Source: Arthrobacter sp.
GTDB lineage: Bacteria; Actinomycetota; Actinomycetes; Actinomycetales; Micrococcaceae
Direction: 5' to 3'
Assembly: GCA_030147325.1 (NCBI GenBank)
Contig: JASLAA010000131.1
Coordinates: 1-5,618 of the forward strand
Length of the DNA: 5,618 bases
In this document: in pieces, positions 1 to 5,540 of the stretch
Layout of the letters: each line of letters starts with the position of its first letter
Position numbering within the stretch: position 1 is the stretch's first letter
Translations under genes and position numbers: made by a program
The notes under the pieces: generated by a model
Seen by the model: the letters and a program-made list of their open reading frames with translations, nothing else
Databases searched by the model: none
What the model was told of the DNA's origin: nothing

Positions 1-1100
1 CAGTGCCGGACACACGGGCCCCGTCCGGCACGCCCGCGACACCGGACGTCACGGAGACGCGAGCAACGCCCGCCGCACCGGAGGCGGCAGCGCAGGCCGC
101 GGCGCGCCAGACGCCTGCACCTGTTCCTGCGCCGACACCTGCGGAACGACCTGCGCCGCCTGCGCGACAGCGCACGGCTCCAGCTCCGGTTCCGGCTCCG
201 GCTCCGGACCGACCTGCTGCAGGCCGACCTGCTGCTTCAGGCCGACCTCCCGCTTCGGCGCGGAAAACCGGTCCGACGGCACAGCAGGCGGAACCCGAGG
301 CCGTCAGCGCCTGGGATCCCGCCATGTCCGACGACTCCTGGGCGCTCGTCGAGCCTCCTGAGGAGGCCTTCGACCCGGGGCCCGGCTGGGACTCCGTGCC
401 CGAGGACCCCTCTGCCCCCACCACCCCAGCCAGGGAGGCCGGAGCGAAGCGGACGGACCGCGCACCGACGCCTCCCGCCGGATCGTCTCCGACTCCGCCA
501 CGCTCGAGCGACGGGCCTGCACGGCCGACCTCCCGGAACACAGCCGGACCACCGGCTCCACGGGACACCAGCAGGTCGTCCAGCACTGGCGGCGCGACGA
601 GCCCCGCCACCGCGCGCCCCACTCCGGCCCCAGCGGCACAGCCCGACCGGCCGGCAGCGGAAGCACCCCCCGCCCTGCAGCCGTCCCGCTCGATCGTCTG
701 GAGCCCACCCGAGGATTCGACACCTCCAGCGGAGCAGGCCACCCGCTCGGCGACCTCCGGGAGTGCGATCGGGTCCGGCGGATGGAAAGGACCGGCGGCC
801 ACGGGTTCCCCCGCGCCACCGGTCCAGGACCAGGCCGCACCGGACGCGGAGCGACAGCCGTCGGCGGAGCACGTGCGGCAGAAACCCGCCAGCCGTTACC
901 AGCAGTTGCTCGACGAGGCCGAACGGAAGCGCGCCGAGGAGGCGGCTTCCGCTCGGGGCGCGGTCGACCTGCGCTTCGTCGAGGACGTGCCCAGCGCGGA
1001 CGACGAGACGATCGAGGAATCCGGGCTGGTGGGCCGCACGGCCATCGAGCGGATCCTCAACGGGCGCCTCGTCGACGAGCGCAGCCTCGACGGCAGGTAG
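1..1100 (+). CDS. dnaX: DNA polymerase III subunit gamma/tau, C-terminal part (5'-truncated by window edge)
   Basis: The reading frame is already open at the left edge and ends at TAG 1098-1100; the GTG at position 3 is only the first in-frame start-type codon, so the true start lies outside the window. The visible 365 residues lack the AAA+ clamp-loader ATPase domain and consist of the tau-type tail. Residues 1-97 are Pro/Ala/Arg-rich low complexity, 98-136 form an acidic stretch with three Trp, 137-290 are again Pro/Ser/Thr-rich, and 297-365 are a more ordered, charged end (a helix-like SRYQQLLDEAERKRAEE, then SADDETIEESG and GRTAIERILNGRL). From memory, this last segment resembles the conserved end of actinobacterial DnaX proteins, and it is the main reason for the call. 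The position directly before recR also fits. In the family, DnaX loads the sliding clamp, and in E. coli the tau tail binds the polymerase and helicase. An unrelated Pro-rich protein is the alternative, but the context argues against it. Confidence 0.85.
   Translation, partial: VPDTRAPSGTPATPDVTETRATPAAPEAAAQAAARQTPAPVPAPTPAERPAPPARQRTAPAPVPAPAPDRPAAGRPAASGRPPASARKTGPTAQQAEPEAVSAWDPAMSDDSWALVEPPEEAFDPGPGWDSVPEDPSAPTTPAREAGAKRTDRAPTPPAGSSPTPPRSSDGPARPTSRNTAGPPAPRDTSRSSSTGGATSPATARPTPAPAAQPDRPAAEAPPALQPSRSIVWSPPEDSTPPAEQATRSATSGSAIGSGGWKGPAATGSPAPPVQDQAAPDAERQPSAEHVRQKPASRYQQLLDEAERKRAEEAASARGAVDLRFVEDVPSADDETIEESGLVGRTAIERILNGRLVDERSLDGR
184..207 (+). repeat. Hexanucleotide tandem repeat inside dnaX
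   Basis: Four consecutive copies of a YTCCGG hexamer (CTCCGG, TTCCGG, CTCCGG, CTCCGG) lie in frame within dnaX and encode alternating Pro-Ala/Val dipeptides. Because the unit is a multiple of three, gain or loss of copies would change linker length without shifting frame. The repeat is seen directly; variability between strains is an inference. Confidence 0.8.
210..253 (+). repeat. Imperfect short repeats encoding RPAA/RPPA units in dnaX
   Basis: CGACCTGCTGC occurs at 210-220 and again exactly at 225-235, with a degenerate third copy CGACCTCCCGC at 243-253. The spacings of 15 and 18 nt keep the frame, and the product reads RPAAG, RPAASG, RPPAS. This looks like local slippage or duplication expanding the disordered linker of DnaX. 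Confidence 0.7.
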
Positions 1101-1331
1101 GAATGCCTGCTGTGGTCTCGGCCATCGCTGCGGCGTGCACCCCAGCCGTCCACGGTGCTCTCCGGAGGGGTGTCCAGCCACGCTGATGGCGTAACTGGCG
1201 CTCGAGCGACTCCCCGGGCGGCGGAGGGCGGACAATGGAACGGGACCCCGCGCTCGCCATGGCGAGTGCGGGCAGAGCACGTCAGCAGCCCGAACGGCCG
1301 CATTCCACCAACCCGCAGAGAAGGACACACC
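1101..1331. other. dnaX-recR intergenic region, no supportable gene
   Basis: This stretch of 231 bp has no reading frame with family-like content. The recR frame is open upstream to about 1155, but the residues it would add (Gly/Ala/Arg-rich, no motif) look like translated noncoding sequence. In many bacteria a ybaB-type nucleoid-associated gene sits here; none is visible, nor a recognisable remnant. The one clear structural element is the palindrome at 1247-1272. No convincing -35/-10 pair was found. Confidence 0.6.
1247..1272. other. 26-nt near-perfect palindrome / RNA hairpin upstream of recR
   Basis: The arms 1247-1257 (CCCGCGCTCGC) and 1262-1272 (GCGAGTGCGGG) pair over 11 positions around a CATG tetraloop, the only non-Watson-Crick pair being one G.U (1252/1267). 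The centre CTCGCCATGGCGAG (1253-1266) is a perfect 14-nt DNA palindrome. It lies 59 nt before the recR start. No T-run follows on either strand, so it is not a canonical intrinsic terminator; a U-less terminator/attenuator for dnaX transcripts, an RNA-stabilising stem or a dimeric-protein operator are all possible. Confidence 0.6.
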
Positions 1332-1334
1332 GTG
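1318..1334 (+). promoter_or_regulatory. recR ribosome binding site and GTG start
   Basis: GAGAAGGA at 1318-1325 is a good Shine-Dalgarno match, ending 6 nt before the GTG at 1332-1334. This fixes the recR start, rejecting the longer in-frame extension reaching back to 1155, and gives the N-terminus MYEGAVQELI expected for RecR. Confidence 0.8.
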
Positions 1335-1928
1335 TACGAAGGCGCAGTGCAGGAGCTGATCGACGAGCTCGGACGCCTGCCCGGAGTAGGGCCGAAGTCG
1401 GCCCAGCGGCTGGCGTTCCACATCCTCGAGGCTGACGCCGAGGACATGGGCCGGCTCGTCACCGCGATCACCACGGTCAAGGAGCGCGTGAAGTTCTGCA
1501 TCGTCTGCGGCAACGTGGCCGAGCAGGAGAAGTGCGCGATCTGCCGCGACCCCCGCCGGGATCCGAGCATGATCTGCGTCGTCGAGGAGTCCAAGGACGT
1601 GATCGCCGTCGAACGCACGCGTTCCTTCCGCGGCAGGTACCACGTGCTGGGTGGCGCCATCAACCCGATCGCCGGCATCGGCCCCGACCAGCTACGCATC
1701 CGCGAACTGCTCGCGCGGCTGTCGGACGAGCAGGTCCAGGAGATCATCATCGCCACCGACCCGAATCTCGAGGGGGAGGCCACGGCGACCTACCTGGTGC
1801 GCATGCTCAGGACCATCGGCATCCCCGTCACACGGCTCGCGTCCGGCCTGCCGGTGGGCGGAGATCTCGAGTACGCCGACGAGGTCACGCTGGGCCGGGC
1901 CTTCGAGGGCCGCCGCGTCATGTCCTGA
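1332..1928 (+). CDS. recR: Recombination mediator protein RecR
   Basis: The 198-residue product has the usual length and all the landmarks of RecR. An N-terminal helix-hairpin-helix region (LGRLPGVGPKSAQRLAFHIL, about residues 13-32) binds DNA. A four-cysteine zinc finger uses C56, C59, C68 and C71. A Toprim domain follows, with the acidic VVEES at 83-87 and ATDPNLEGEATA at 141-152, and the C-terminal ASGLPVGGDLEYADEVTLGRA (170-190) is typical of the family. RecR works in the cytoplasm with RecO (and RecF) to load RecA onto SSB-coated single-stranded DNA at gaps; it forms a ring-shaped clamp in characterised homologues. The start is GTG with a strong ribosome binding site. It follows dnaX by 231 bp on the same strand and may be cotranscribed with it. 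Its TGA stop lies in a hairpin shared with the convergent permease gene. No motif is missing. Confidence 0.97.
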   Translation: MYEGAVQELIDELGRLPGVGPKSAQRLAFHILEADAEDMGRLVTAITTVKERVKFCIVCGNVAEQEKCAICRDPRRDPSMICVVEESKDVIAVERTRSFRGRYHVLGGAINPIAGIGPDQLRIRELLARLSDEQVQEIIIATDPNLEGEATATYLVRMLRTIGIPVTRLASGLPVGGDLEYADEVTLGRAFEGRRVMS

Positions 1929-1940
1929 TACAGGACGTGG
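1918..1940. terminator. Hairpin at the convergent recR / ABC permease junction
   Basis: CATGTCCTG (1919-1927) pairs with CAGGACGTG (1931-1939) over nine positions with one U.G pair and an ATA loop; a further U.G pair can form at 1918/1940. The recR stop codon TGA (1926-1928) sits at the stem top, and the permease stop begins at 1942, so the stem spans the whole 13-bp spacer. It is well placed as a bidirectional terminator or 3'-end stabiliser, but neither strand shows a T-run after it, so intrinsic termination is unproven. Confidence 0.45.
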
Positions 1941-1941
1941 G

Positions 1942-3090
1942 TCAGGCGATCCGTGTGCCCTGGGCGAGCCGCTTCGCGGGCATGGTGAGCCGGCGCCGGG
2001 CCAGCAGCAACAGGCCGGCAGCGAGCGCTGCCTGGACCCCGAGGCCGAGCGGCCAGATCGGTGTCCCCTGCGGCAACGGACCGGCTGCCTGCCGGGACTC
2101 CTCGCAGGTCTGCTCCACGTCAGGACCGGCCTGCGCCGCGCGCACGCCCTGGCTGATGGTCTCCATGACGCCGGGTGAATAGTACGTGGAGCCGTCGGTC
2201 GAATACTGCAGCGGCTCCCCGGCCCCCGGGCGGTCCGGCACCTCCTCGGTGGTGTACGGGACCGCGTCGGCCACGACGACGAAGGGGTTGGCCGCGAGGA
2301 TCCAGGTGATGTACTCGGTGTGCGGGACCTCCGCGCGATAGGTCTGCGTGACGCACTCCATCTCCGCGTCCGGTGCGGGGACACCGGTGCTGTCGAGGCT
2401 GCTCTCCGGATAGGTGTAGTACGACGACGTCATGGTGCGTTCCTCCATCACCAGCAGGGTGCTCAGGCCGAACACGATCAGTGTCCCGACGGTCAGCAGC
2501 GCCACGAGCATGTACGTGCTCACGATGGAGAAGAGCGGCCGGGTGGCGAGCGCGGAGACGCCCACCCCGATGGCGCAGACGACGCCGAGTTCGACGGCGA
2601 GCATCAGCAGTGAGACGACGGCCTCCGGTGCGTCGACCCCGCCCATGGCGAGTGCCCAGAAGATGAAGGGGCAACTGAGGACCAGGAACGCGAGCGACCC
2701 CACCCACGAGGCCAACCACTTGCCCATGAGCAGTTGCCCTGGAGTCAGCAGCGTCACCTGGAGGATCGCCAGGGTGCCGCCGGCACGGTCCCCGTTGATC
2801 GCGTTCGCCGACAGACCGGGTGAGACCAGGAGTCCGAAGAGCAGCACGAACCCCACGATGAGGTCGAACAGGATGCCGCCCTCGTTGTCGGTCGTCCCGA
2901 GGACCGCCGTGGCGAGCACGAAGATGAAGCCGATGACCACGAACCAGATGCCGAGCATCCAGTACCAGCCCTTGCCGCGCAGTCGCTGCTTCGTCTCCAG
3001 GGCGAAGACCGTCCGGACGGCTGCGAGGAACGGCAGTCGGGTGGCGCCCCCGACCGGGTGCGGCATCGAGGGTTCGGTCATGGTGCTCAT
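1942..3090 (-). CDS. ABC-2 type transporter permease subunit
   Basis: This 382-residue membrane protein is the channel partner of the ATPase encoded just upstream. I see about six hydrophobic segments: roughly 43-65, 73-92, 128-149, 157-180, 187-214 and 346-364. A short cytoplasmic N-terminus carries a charged region (LETKQRLRGKGWYW, 31-44) just before the first segment, as in ABC-2/NatB/GldF-like permeases. Between the first and third segments, SPGLSANAINGDRAGGTLAIL (starting at 90) and LLTPGQLLMGKW (114-125) resemble the conserved core of ABC-2 permeases, where the motif E/D-R-x-x-G-T-L couples to the ATPase. Residues 215-344 form a large polar domain, probably outside the membrane, with two cysteines (C246, C329). 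The ATG overlaps the ATPase stop by 4 nt (ATGA, 3087-3090), pointing to translational coupling. An ATG three codons later is an alternative start. The substrate is unknown; export is likelier than import as no binding protein is encoded nearby. Confidence 0.88.
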   Translation of the reverse strand: MSTMTEPSMPHPVGGATRLPFLAAVRTVFALETKQRLRGKGWYWMLGIWFVVIGFIFVLATAVLGTTDNEGGILFDLIVGFVLLFGLLVSPGLSANAINGDRAGGTLAILQVTLLTPGQLLMGKWLASWVGSLAFLVLSCPFIFWALAMGGVDAPEAVVSLLMLAVELGVVCAIGVGVSALATRPLFSIVSTYMLVALLTVGTLIVFGLSTLLVMEERTMTSSYYTYPESSLDSTGVPAPDAEMECVTQTYRAEVPHTEYITWILAANPFVVVADAVPYTTEEVPDRPGAGEPLQYSTDGSTYYSPGVMETISQGVRAAQAGPDVEQTCEESRQAAGPLPQGTPIWPLGLGVQAALAAGLLLLARRRLTMPAKRLAQGTRIA

Positions 3091-4019
3091 AGTCTGTCCG
3101 TATCCAGGCTCATATAGGTTTCCTCGAGGGCTCCGCCGGCGGGTGCGAAGGCAGTGATGACGATGCCGCCCATGACCAGGGTGCGCAGCAGCCAGGACGC
3201 CTCGGCGGTACTGCCGAGCTGGACGAGGAATTCCTCCCGCCGTGAATCCCCGCGCACCTCGAAGCGGACTCCGTGGCGTCGGAGGGCCTCGGCGAGGTCG
3301 GACATGGGTTCCGCCTGCACGTAGTAGCGGCGGGTCTGGCTGCCCGCCTCGTCGAGCGTCTGACGCTTGACCGACTGCCCGCGGCTCACGAACACCGCCC
3401 GGTCGGCGATCTCGTCGAGCTCGGACAGCACGTGGCTGGAGACGACGACGGTCTTGCCGCCGGCGGCGAGGGACCGCAGGAGCGACCTGAGTTCCACCCG
3501 TGAACCGGGGTCGAGCCCTGACGCAGGCTCGTCCAGCAACAGGACCTGCGGATCATGGATCAGCGCCCTGGCGAGGCTGAGCCGCTGCTGCTGCCCCCTG
3601 GACAGCACGCGGGCCGGTTGCCGGCCGAACTCCGTGAGATTGACCGTGACGAGCAGCTCGTCGGCCCGGCGGGAGCAGTCCGCTCCGCTCATGCCGTAGA
3701 GGGCTCCGAGCATCTTCAGCACCTCGAGGGCTGTGAGTGACTCCCACACTCCGAGGGTGTCGGGCATCCAGCCGACCCTGCTCCTCACCTCGCCCGGGTG
3801 TGTGGCGGGGTCGAATCCGGCGATGCGGACCGTTCCGGCGTCAGGGGCCAGGAGGCTCGCCATGATCAGCATCAGCGTCGTCTTGCCGGAGCCGTTGGGA
3901 CCGATCAGTGCGGTCACCTCTCCGGGCGGAGCCTCGAAATCGATGTCGCGGATCGCCTGCACCGAGCCGAAACTCCGAGCAACCCCTTCGACAACGATTC
4001 CCCCAAATTCGTCGGTCAT
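3087..4019 (-). CDS. ABC transporter ATP-binding protein (ABC-2 exporter type)
   Basis: The 310-residue protein has a complete nucleotide-binding domain: Walker A GPNGSGKT (40-47), signature LSRGQQQRLSLARAL (139-153), Walker B VLLLDEP (159-165) with catalytic E164, D-loop SGLD (167-170) and switch histidine H196 in SSH. At the Q-loop position the sequence is GWMPD (83-87), with Asp where many ABC proteins have Gln. After about residue 225 comes a C-terminal accessory region of about 85 residues, common in NatA/GldA/BcrA-like export ATPases. It should sit on the cytoplasmic face and drive the permease encoded next in the operon (4-nt overlap). The start ATG (4017-4019) gives a normal N-terminus (GIVVEGVARSFGSVQAIRDI), but no Shine-Dalgarno sequence precedes it; a -10-like TAGCCT is placed so that the transcript could begin at the ATG. 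The transported compound cannot be deduced; antibiotic, lipid, peptide or ion export are all known in the family. Confidence 0.93.
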   Translation of the reverse strand: MTDEFGGIVVEGVARSFGSVQAIRDIDFEAPPGEVTALIGPNGSGKTTLMLIMASLLAPDAGTVRIAGFDPATHPGEVRSRVGWMPDTLGVWESLTALEVLKMLGALYGMSGADCSRRADELLVTVNLTEFGRQPARVLSRGQQQRLSLARALIHDPQVLLLDEPASGLDPGSRVELRSLLRSLAAGGKTVVVSSHVLSELDEIADRAVFVSRGQSVKRQTLDEAGSQTRRYYVQAEPMSDLAEALRRHGVRFEVRGDSRREEFLVQLGSTAEASWLLRTLVMGGIVITAFAPAGGALEETYMSLDTDRL

Positions 4020-4025
4020 GGTATG

Positions 4026-4031
4026 AGGCTA
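4026..4031 (-). promoter_or_regulatory. Candidate -10 element of the ABC operon (possible leaderless start)
   Basis: Read on the minus strand, TAGCCT (TAnnnT type) ends 6 nt before the ATG at 4019. With normal spacing the transcription start would fall on or next to the A of that ATG. This fits the lack of a ribosome binding site, and leaderless mRNAs are common in actinobacteria. No good -35 box is present at 17 +/- 1 nt, so the call is weak. Confidence 0.25.
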
Positions 4032-4107
4032 TGCGACGACGCCCTGTCCGCGCTGCAGGAGGGCTCCGACACCTCAGCGCTCCGGCGGTCTCATTGTGAC
4101 CGGCACT

Positions 4108-4137
4108 TTGGGCCGGTAATCGGCTCGCCGCTACACT
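4108..4137 (+). promoter_or_regulatory. Candidate lysC promoter
   Basis: TACACT at 4132-4137 matches the -10 consensus TATAAT at four of six positions, including the key TA...T. TTGGGC at 4108-4113 is a partial -35 with an 18-nt spacer. The predicted transcription start near 4144 would give lysC a leader of about 107 nt. An alternative, TTGTGA (4094-4099) with TAATCG (4117-4122) at 17 nt, has a better -35 but a poor -10. This is motif matching only. Confidence 0.4.
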
Positions 4138-4213
4138 TGCACCGACGTCGGATCCCTGTCCGCGTAGCAGAGGCGCCGGTGCTGCCGCCCCGCGAGACAT
4201 TGCCAGAACGGCG

Positions 4214-4228
4214 GGCCGGCGGCCGGCC
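4214..4228 (+). other. GC-only hairpin shortly before the lysC start
   Basis: GGCCGG (4214-4219) pairs perfectly with CCGGCC (4223-4228) around a CGG loop, a six-bp all-GC stem ending 22 nt before the lysC ATG. A second possible pairing further up the leader joins GCACCG (4139-4144) to CGGTGC (4177-4182). These could shape ribosome access, but no lysine riboswitch (L-box) architecture or lysine-rich leader peptide is recognisable. Confidence 0.4.
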
Positions 4229-4250
4229 ACCTTCACGAGTGAGCGAGTGC

Positions 4251-5540
4251 ATGAGCCTCATAGTCCAGAAATTCGGCGGGTCGTCGGTCGCCGACGCCGA
4301 GGGCGTCAAGCGTGTGGCGCGTCGCGTCGTCGAGACGCAGGCAGCGGGGAACCAGGTGGTGGTGGTCGTCTCCGCGATGGGCGACAGCACCGACGAGCTC
4401 CTGGACCTCGCCGCCCAGGTGGGACCGGCGTCGACGAACGCCCGTGAGATGGACATGCTGCTCAGCGCGGGCGAGCGCATCTCGATGGCTCTGCTCGCCA
4501 TGGCCATCCATGGTGTCGGTGCCTCGGCGCAGTCCTTCACCGGCAGCCAGGCGGGCATGATCACCGACGCCATCCACGGCAAGGCGCGCATCATCGACGT
4601 CTCGCCCCACCGCATCCGGACCGCCATCGAGAAGGGCGACATCGCGATCGTCGCCGGATTCCAGGGCATGAGCCGCGAGAGCAACGACATCACGACCCTC
4701 GGGCGCGGTGGCTCCGACACCACGGCCGTCGCCCTCGCAGCAGCGCTCGACGCCGACGTGTGCGAGATCTACACCGATGTCGACGGCGTGTACACGGCCG
4801 ACCCGCGCGTCGTCCCTTCCGCGCAGAAGATCGACACCATCTCGAGCGAGGAGATGCTCGAGATGGCAGCCTCCGGCGCCAAGATCCTGCACCTGCGCTG
4901 CGTGGAGTACGCCCGCCGCTTCGGCGTCCCCCTGCACGTGCGGTCCTCGTTCAGTCACAACGAGGGCACCTGGGTCCTGCCCAGCCCCGATGACCAGATC
5001 AAGATTCAAGAGGGAGAACCCTTGGAACAGCCCATCATCTCCGGTGTCGCCCACGACCGCTCGGAAGCGAAGGTCACCGTCGTCGGTGTGCCCGACATCC
5101 CCGGCAAGGCAGCGGAGATCTTCGGCATCGTCGCCGGAGCGAACACCAATATCGACATGATCGTGCAGAACGTGTCGACGCACGGCTCGGGCCGCACCGA
5201 CATCTCCTTCACCCTGCCGATCGTCGACGGCGCCGCTGCCCTCGCGGCGCTCGGTGAAGCCCAGCACCGCGTGGGCTTCGAATCCGTCGAGTACAACGAG
5301 AAGATCGGCAAGCTCTCCCTGATCGGTGCCGGCATGCGCTCCAACCCCGGCGTCTCCTACCGCTTCTTCCGCGCGCTGTCCGACGCCGGGGTGAACATCG
5401 ACATGATCTCGACGTCGGAGATCCGGATCTCCGTGGTCACGGGAGCGGACCTGCTCGATGCAGCCGTCCGTGCCGTGCACGCCGCCTTCGACCTGGACGG
5501 CGAGAGCACCGCGACGGTCTACGCCGGCACGGGCCGCTAG
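4251..5540 (+). CDS. lysC: Aspartokinase (aspartate kinase, alpha subunit)
   Basis: Phosphorylates L-aspartate with ATP to aspartyl-4-phosphate (EC 2.7.2.4), the first step towards lysine, diaminopimelate, threonine and methionine, in the cytoplasm. The 429-residue protein is close to the 421 residues of Corynebacterium glutamicum LysC and is highly similar to it. The kinase domain shows KFGGSS (7-12), VVVVSAMGDSTDELLDLA (37-54), REMDMLLSAGERIS (65-78), FTGSQAG (96-102), TTLGRGGSDTTA (148-159) and YTDVDGVYTADPR (174-186). Two ACT regulatory domains follow, about 264-340 (with NIDMIVQNVS at 300-309) and 354-428 (KLSLIGAGM...NIDMISTSEIRISVV), ending in VYAGTGR. Feedback control by lysine plus threonine is typical of this actinobacterial type and inferred here. 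The ATG is chosen because homologues begin M-x-L-x-VQK; its upstream sequence has only a weak ribosome binding site. A GTG four codons earlier (4239) is a possible alternative. The gene is divergent from the ABC operon and is probably followed by asd. Confidence 0.97.
   Translation: MSLIVQKFGGSSVADAEGVKRVARRVVETQAAGNQVVVVVSAMGDSTDELLDLAAQVGPASTNAREMDMLLSAGERISMALLAMAIHGVGASAQSFTGSQAGMITDAIHGKARIIDVSPHRIRTAIEKGDIAIVAGFQGMSRESNDITTLGRGGSDTTAVALAAALDADVCEIYTDVDGVYTADPRVVPSAQKIDTISSEEMLEMAASGAKILHLRCVEYARRFGVPLHVRSSFSHNEGTWVLPSPDDQIKIQEGEPLEQPIISGVAHDRSEAKVTVVGVPDIPGKAAEIFGIVAGANTNIDMIVQNVSTHGSGRTDISFTLPIVDGAAALAALGEAQHRVGFESVEYNEKIGKLSLIGAGMRSNPGVSYRFFRALSDAGVNIDMISTSEIRISVVTGADLLDAAVRAVHAAFDLDGESTATVYAGTGR
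5009..5024 (+). promoter_or_regulatory. Internal ribosome binding site and TTG start within lysC
   Basis: AGAGGGAGA at 5009-5017 contains GAGG (5010-5013), spaced 8 nt from an in-frame TTG at 5022-5024 (lysC codon 258). It is a better Shine-Dalgarno sequence than the one before the main lysC start. The position corresponds to the known beta-subunit start of corynebacterial lysC, just before the first ACT domain. Confidence 0.6.
5022..5540 (+). CDS. lysC: Aspartokinase beta (regulatory) subunit from internal start
   Basis: Translation from the internal TTG would give a 172-residue protein identical to residues 258-429 of the full-length kinase: the two ACT domains without the catalytic domain. 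In C. glutamicum, and in Bacillus subtilis aspartokinase II, the same gene yields a long alpha and a short beta subunit that assemble into an alpha2beta2 enzyme, with the beta chain taking part in allosteric inhibition; the C. glutamicum beta chain is also 172 residues. The sequence shows a well-spaced ribosome binding site and the start MEQPIISGVA (Met from TTG) matching the beta N-terminal region. Use of TTG is unverified, hence the moderate confidence. It overlaps lysC in the same frame. Confidence 0.55.
   Translation: MEQPIISGVAHDRSEAKVTVVGVPDIPGKAAEIFGIVAGANTNIDMIVQNVSTHGSGRTDISFTLPIVDGAAALAALGEAQHRVGFESVEYNEKIGKLSLIGAGMRSNPGVSYRFFRALSDAGVNIDMISTSEIRISVVTGADLLDAAVRAVHAAFDLDGESTATVYAGTGR

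Noticed and set aside
763..1194. Overlapping plus-strand frames at the dnaX 3' end
   Set aside because: They are alternative frames of the dnaX tail, Arg/Ser-rich, with no start signal; nothing suggests a frameshifted product here.
1155..1331. N-terminal extension of RecR from an upstream in-frame start
   Set aside because: The GTG at 1332 has a strong ribosome binding site and gives the family N-terminus; the extension has no RecR-like sequence.
237..1643. Long open frame on the minus strand (468 codons) across dnaX and recR
   Set aside because: It is antisense to two well-supported genes, is dominated by Arg/Gly/Ala as expected of GC-rich shadow frames, and has no recognisable domain.
2432..3157. 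Plus-strand open frame (241 codons) antisense to the permease gene
   Set aside because: It is Ser/Thr/Pro/Met-rich, as antisense reading of membrane-protein codons gives, and has no start context or domain.
3798..4250. N-terminal extension of LysC from upstream in-frame starts
   Set aside because: It would run antisense through the ABC ATPase gene; homologous aspartokinases begin at the MSLIVQK position.
4100..4250. Lysine riboswitch (L-box) upstream of lysC
   Set aside because: The leader is short, and I cannot recognise the five-helix L-box core or its conserved loops; only small GC stems are visible.
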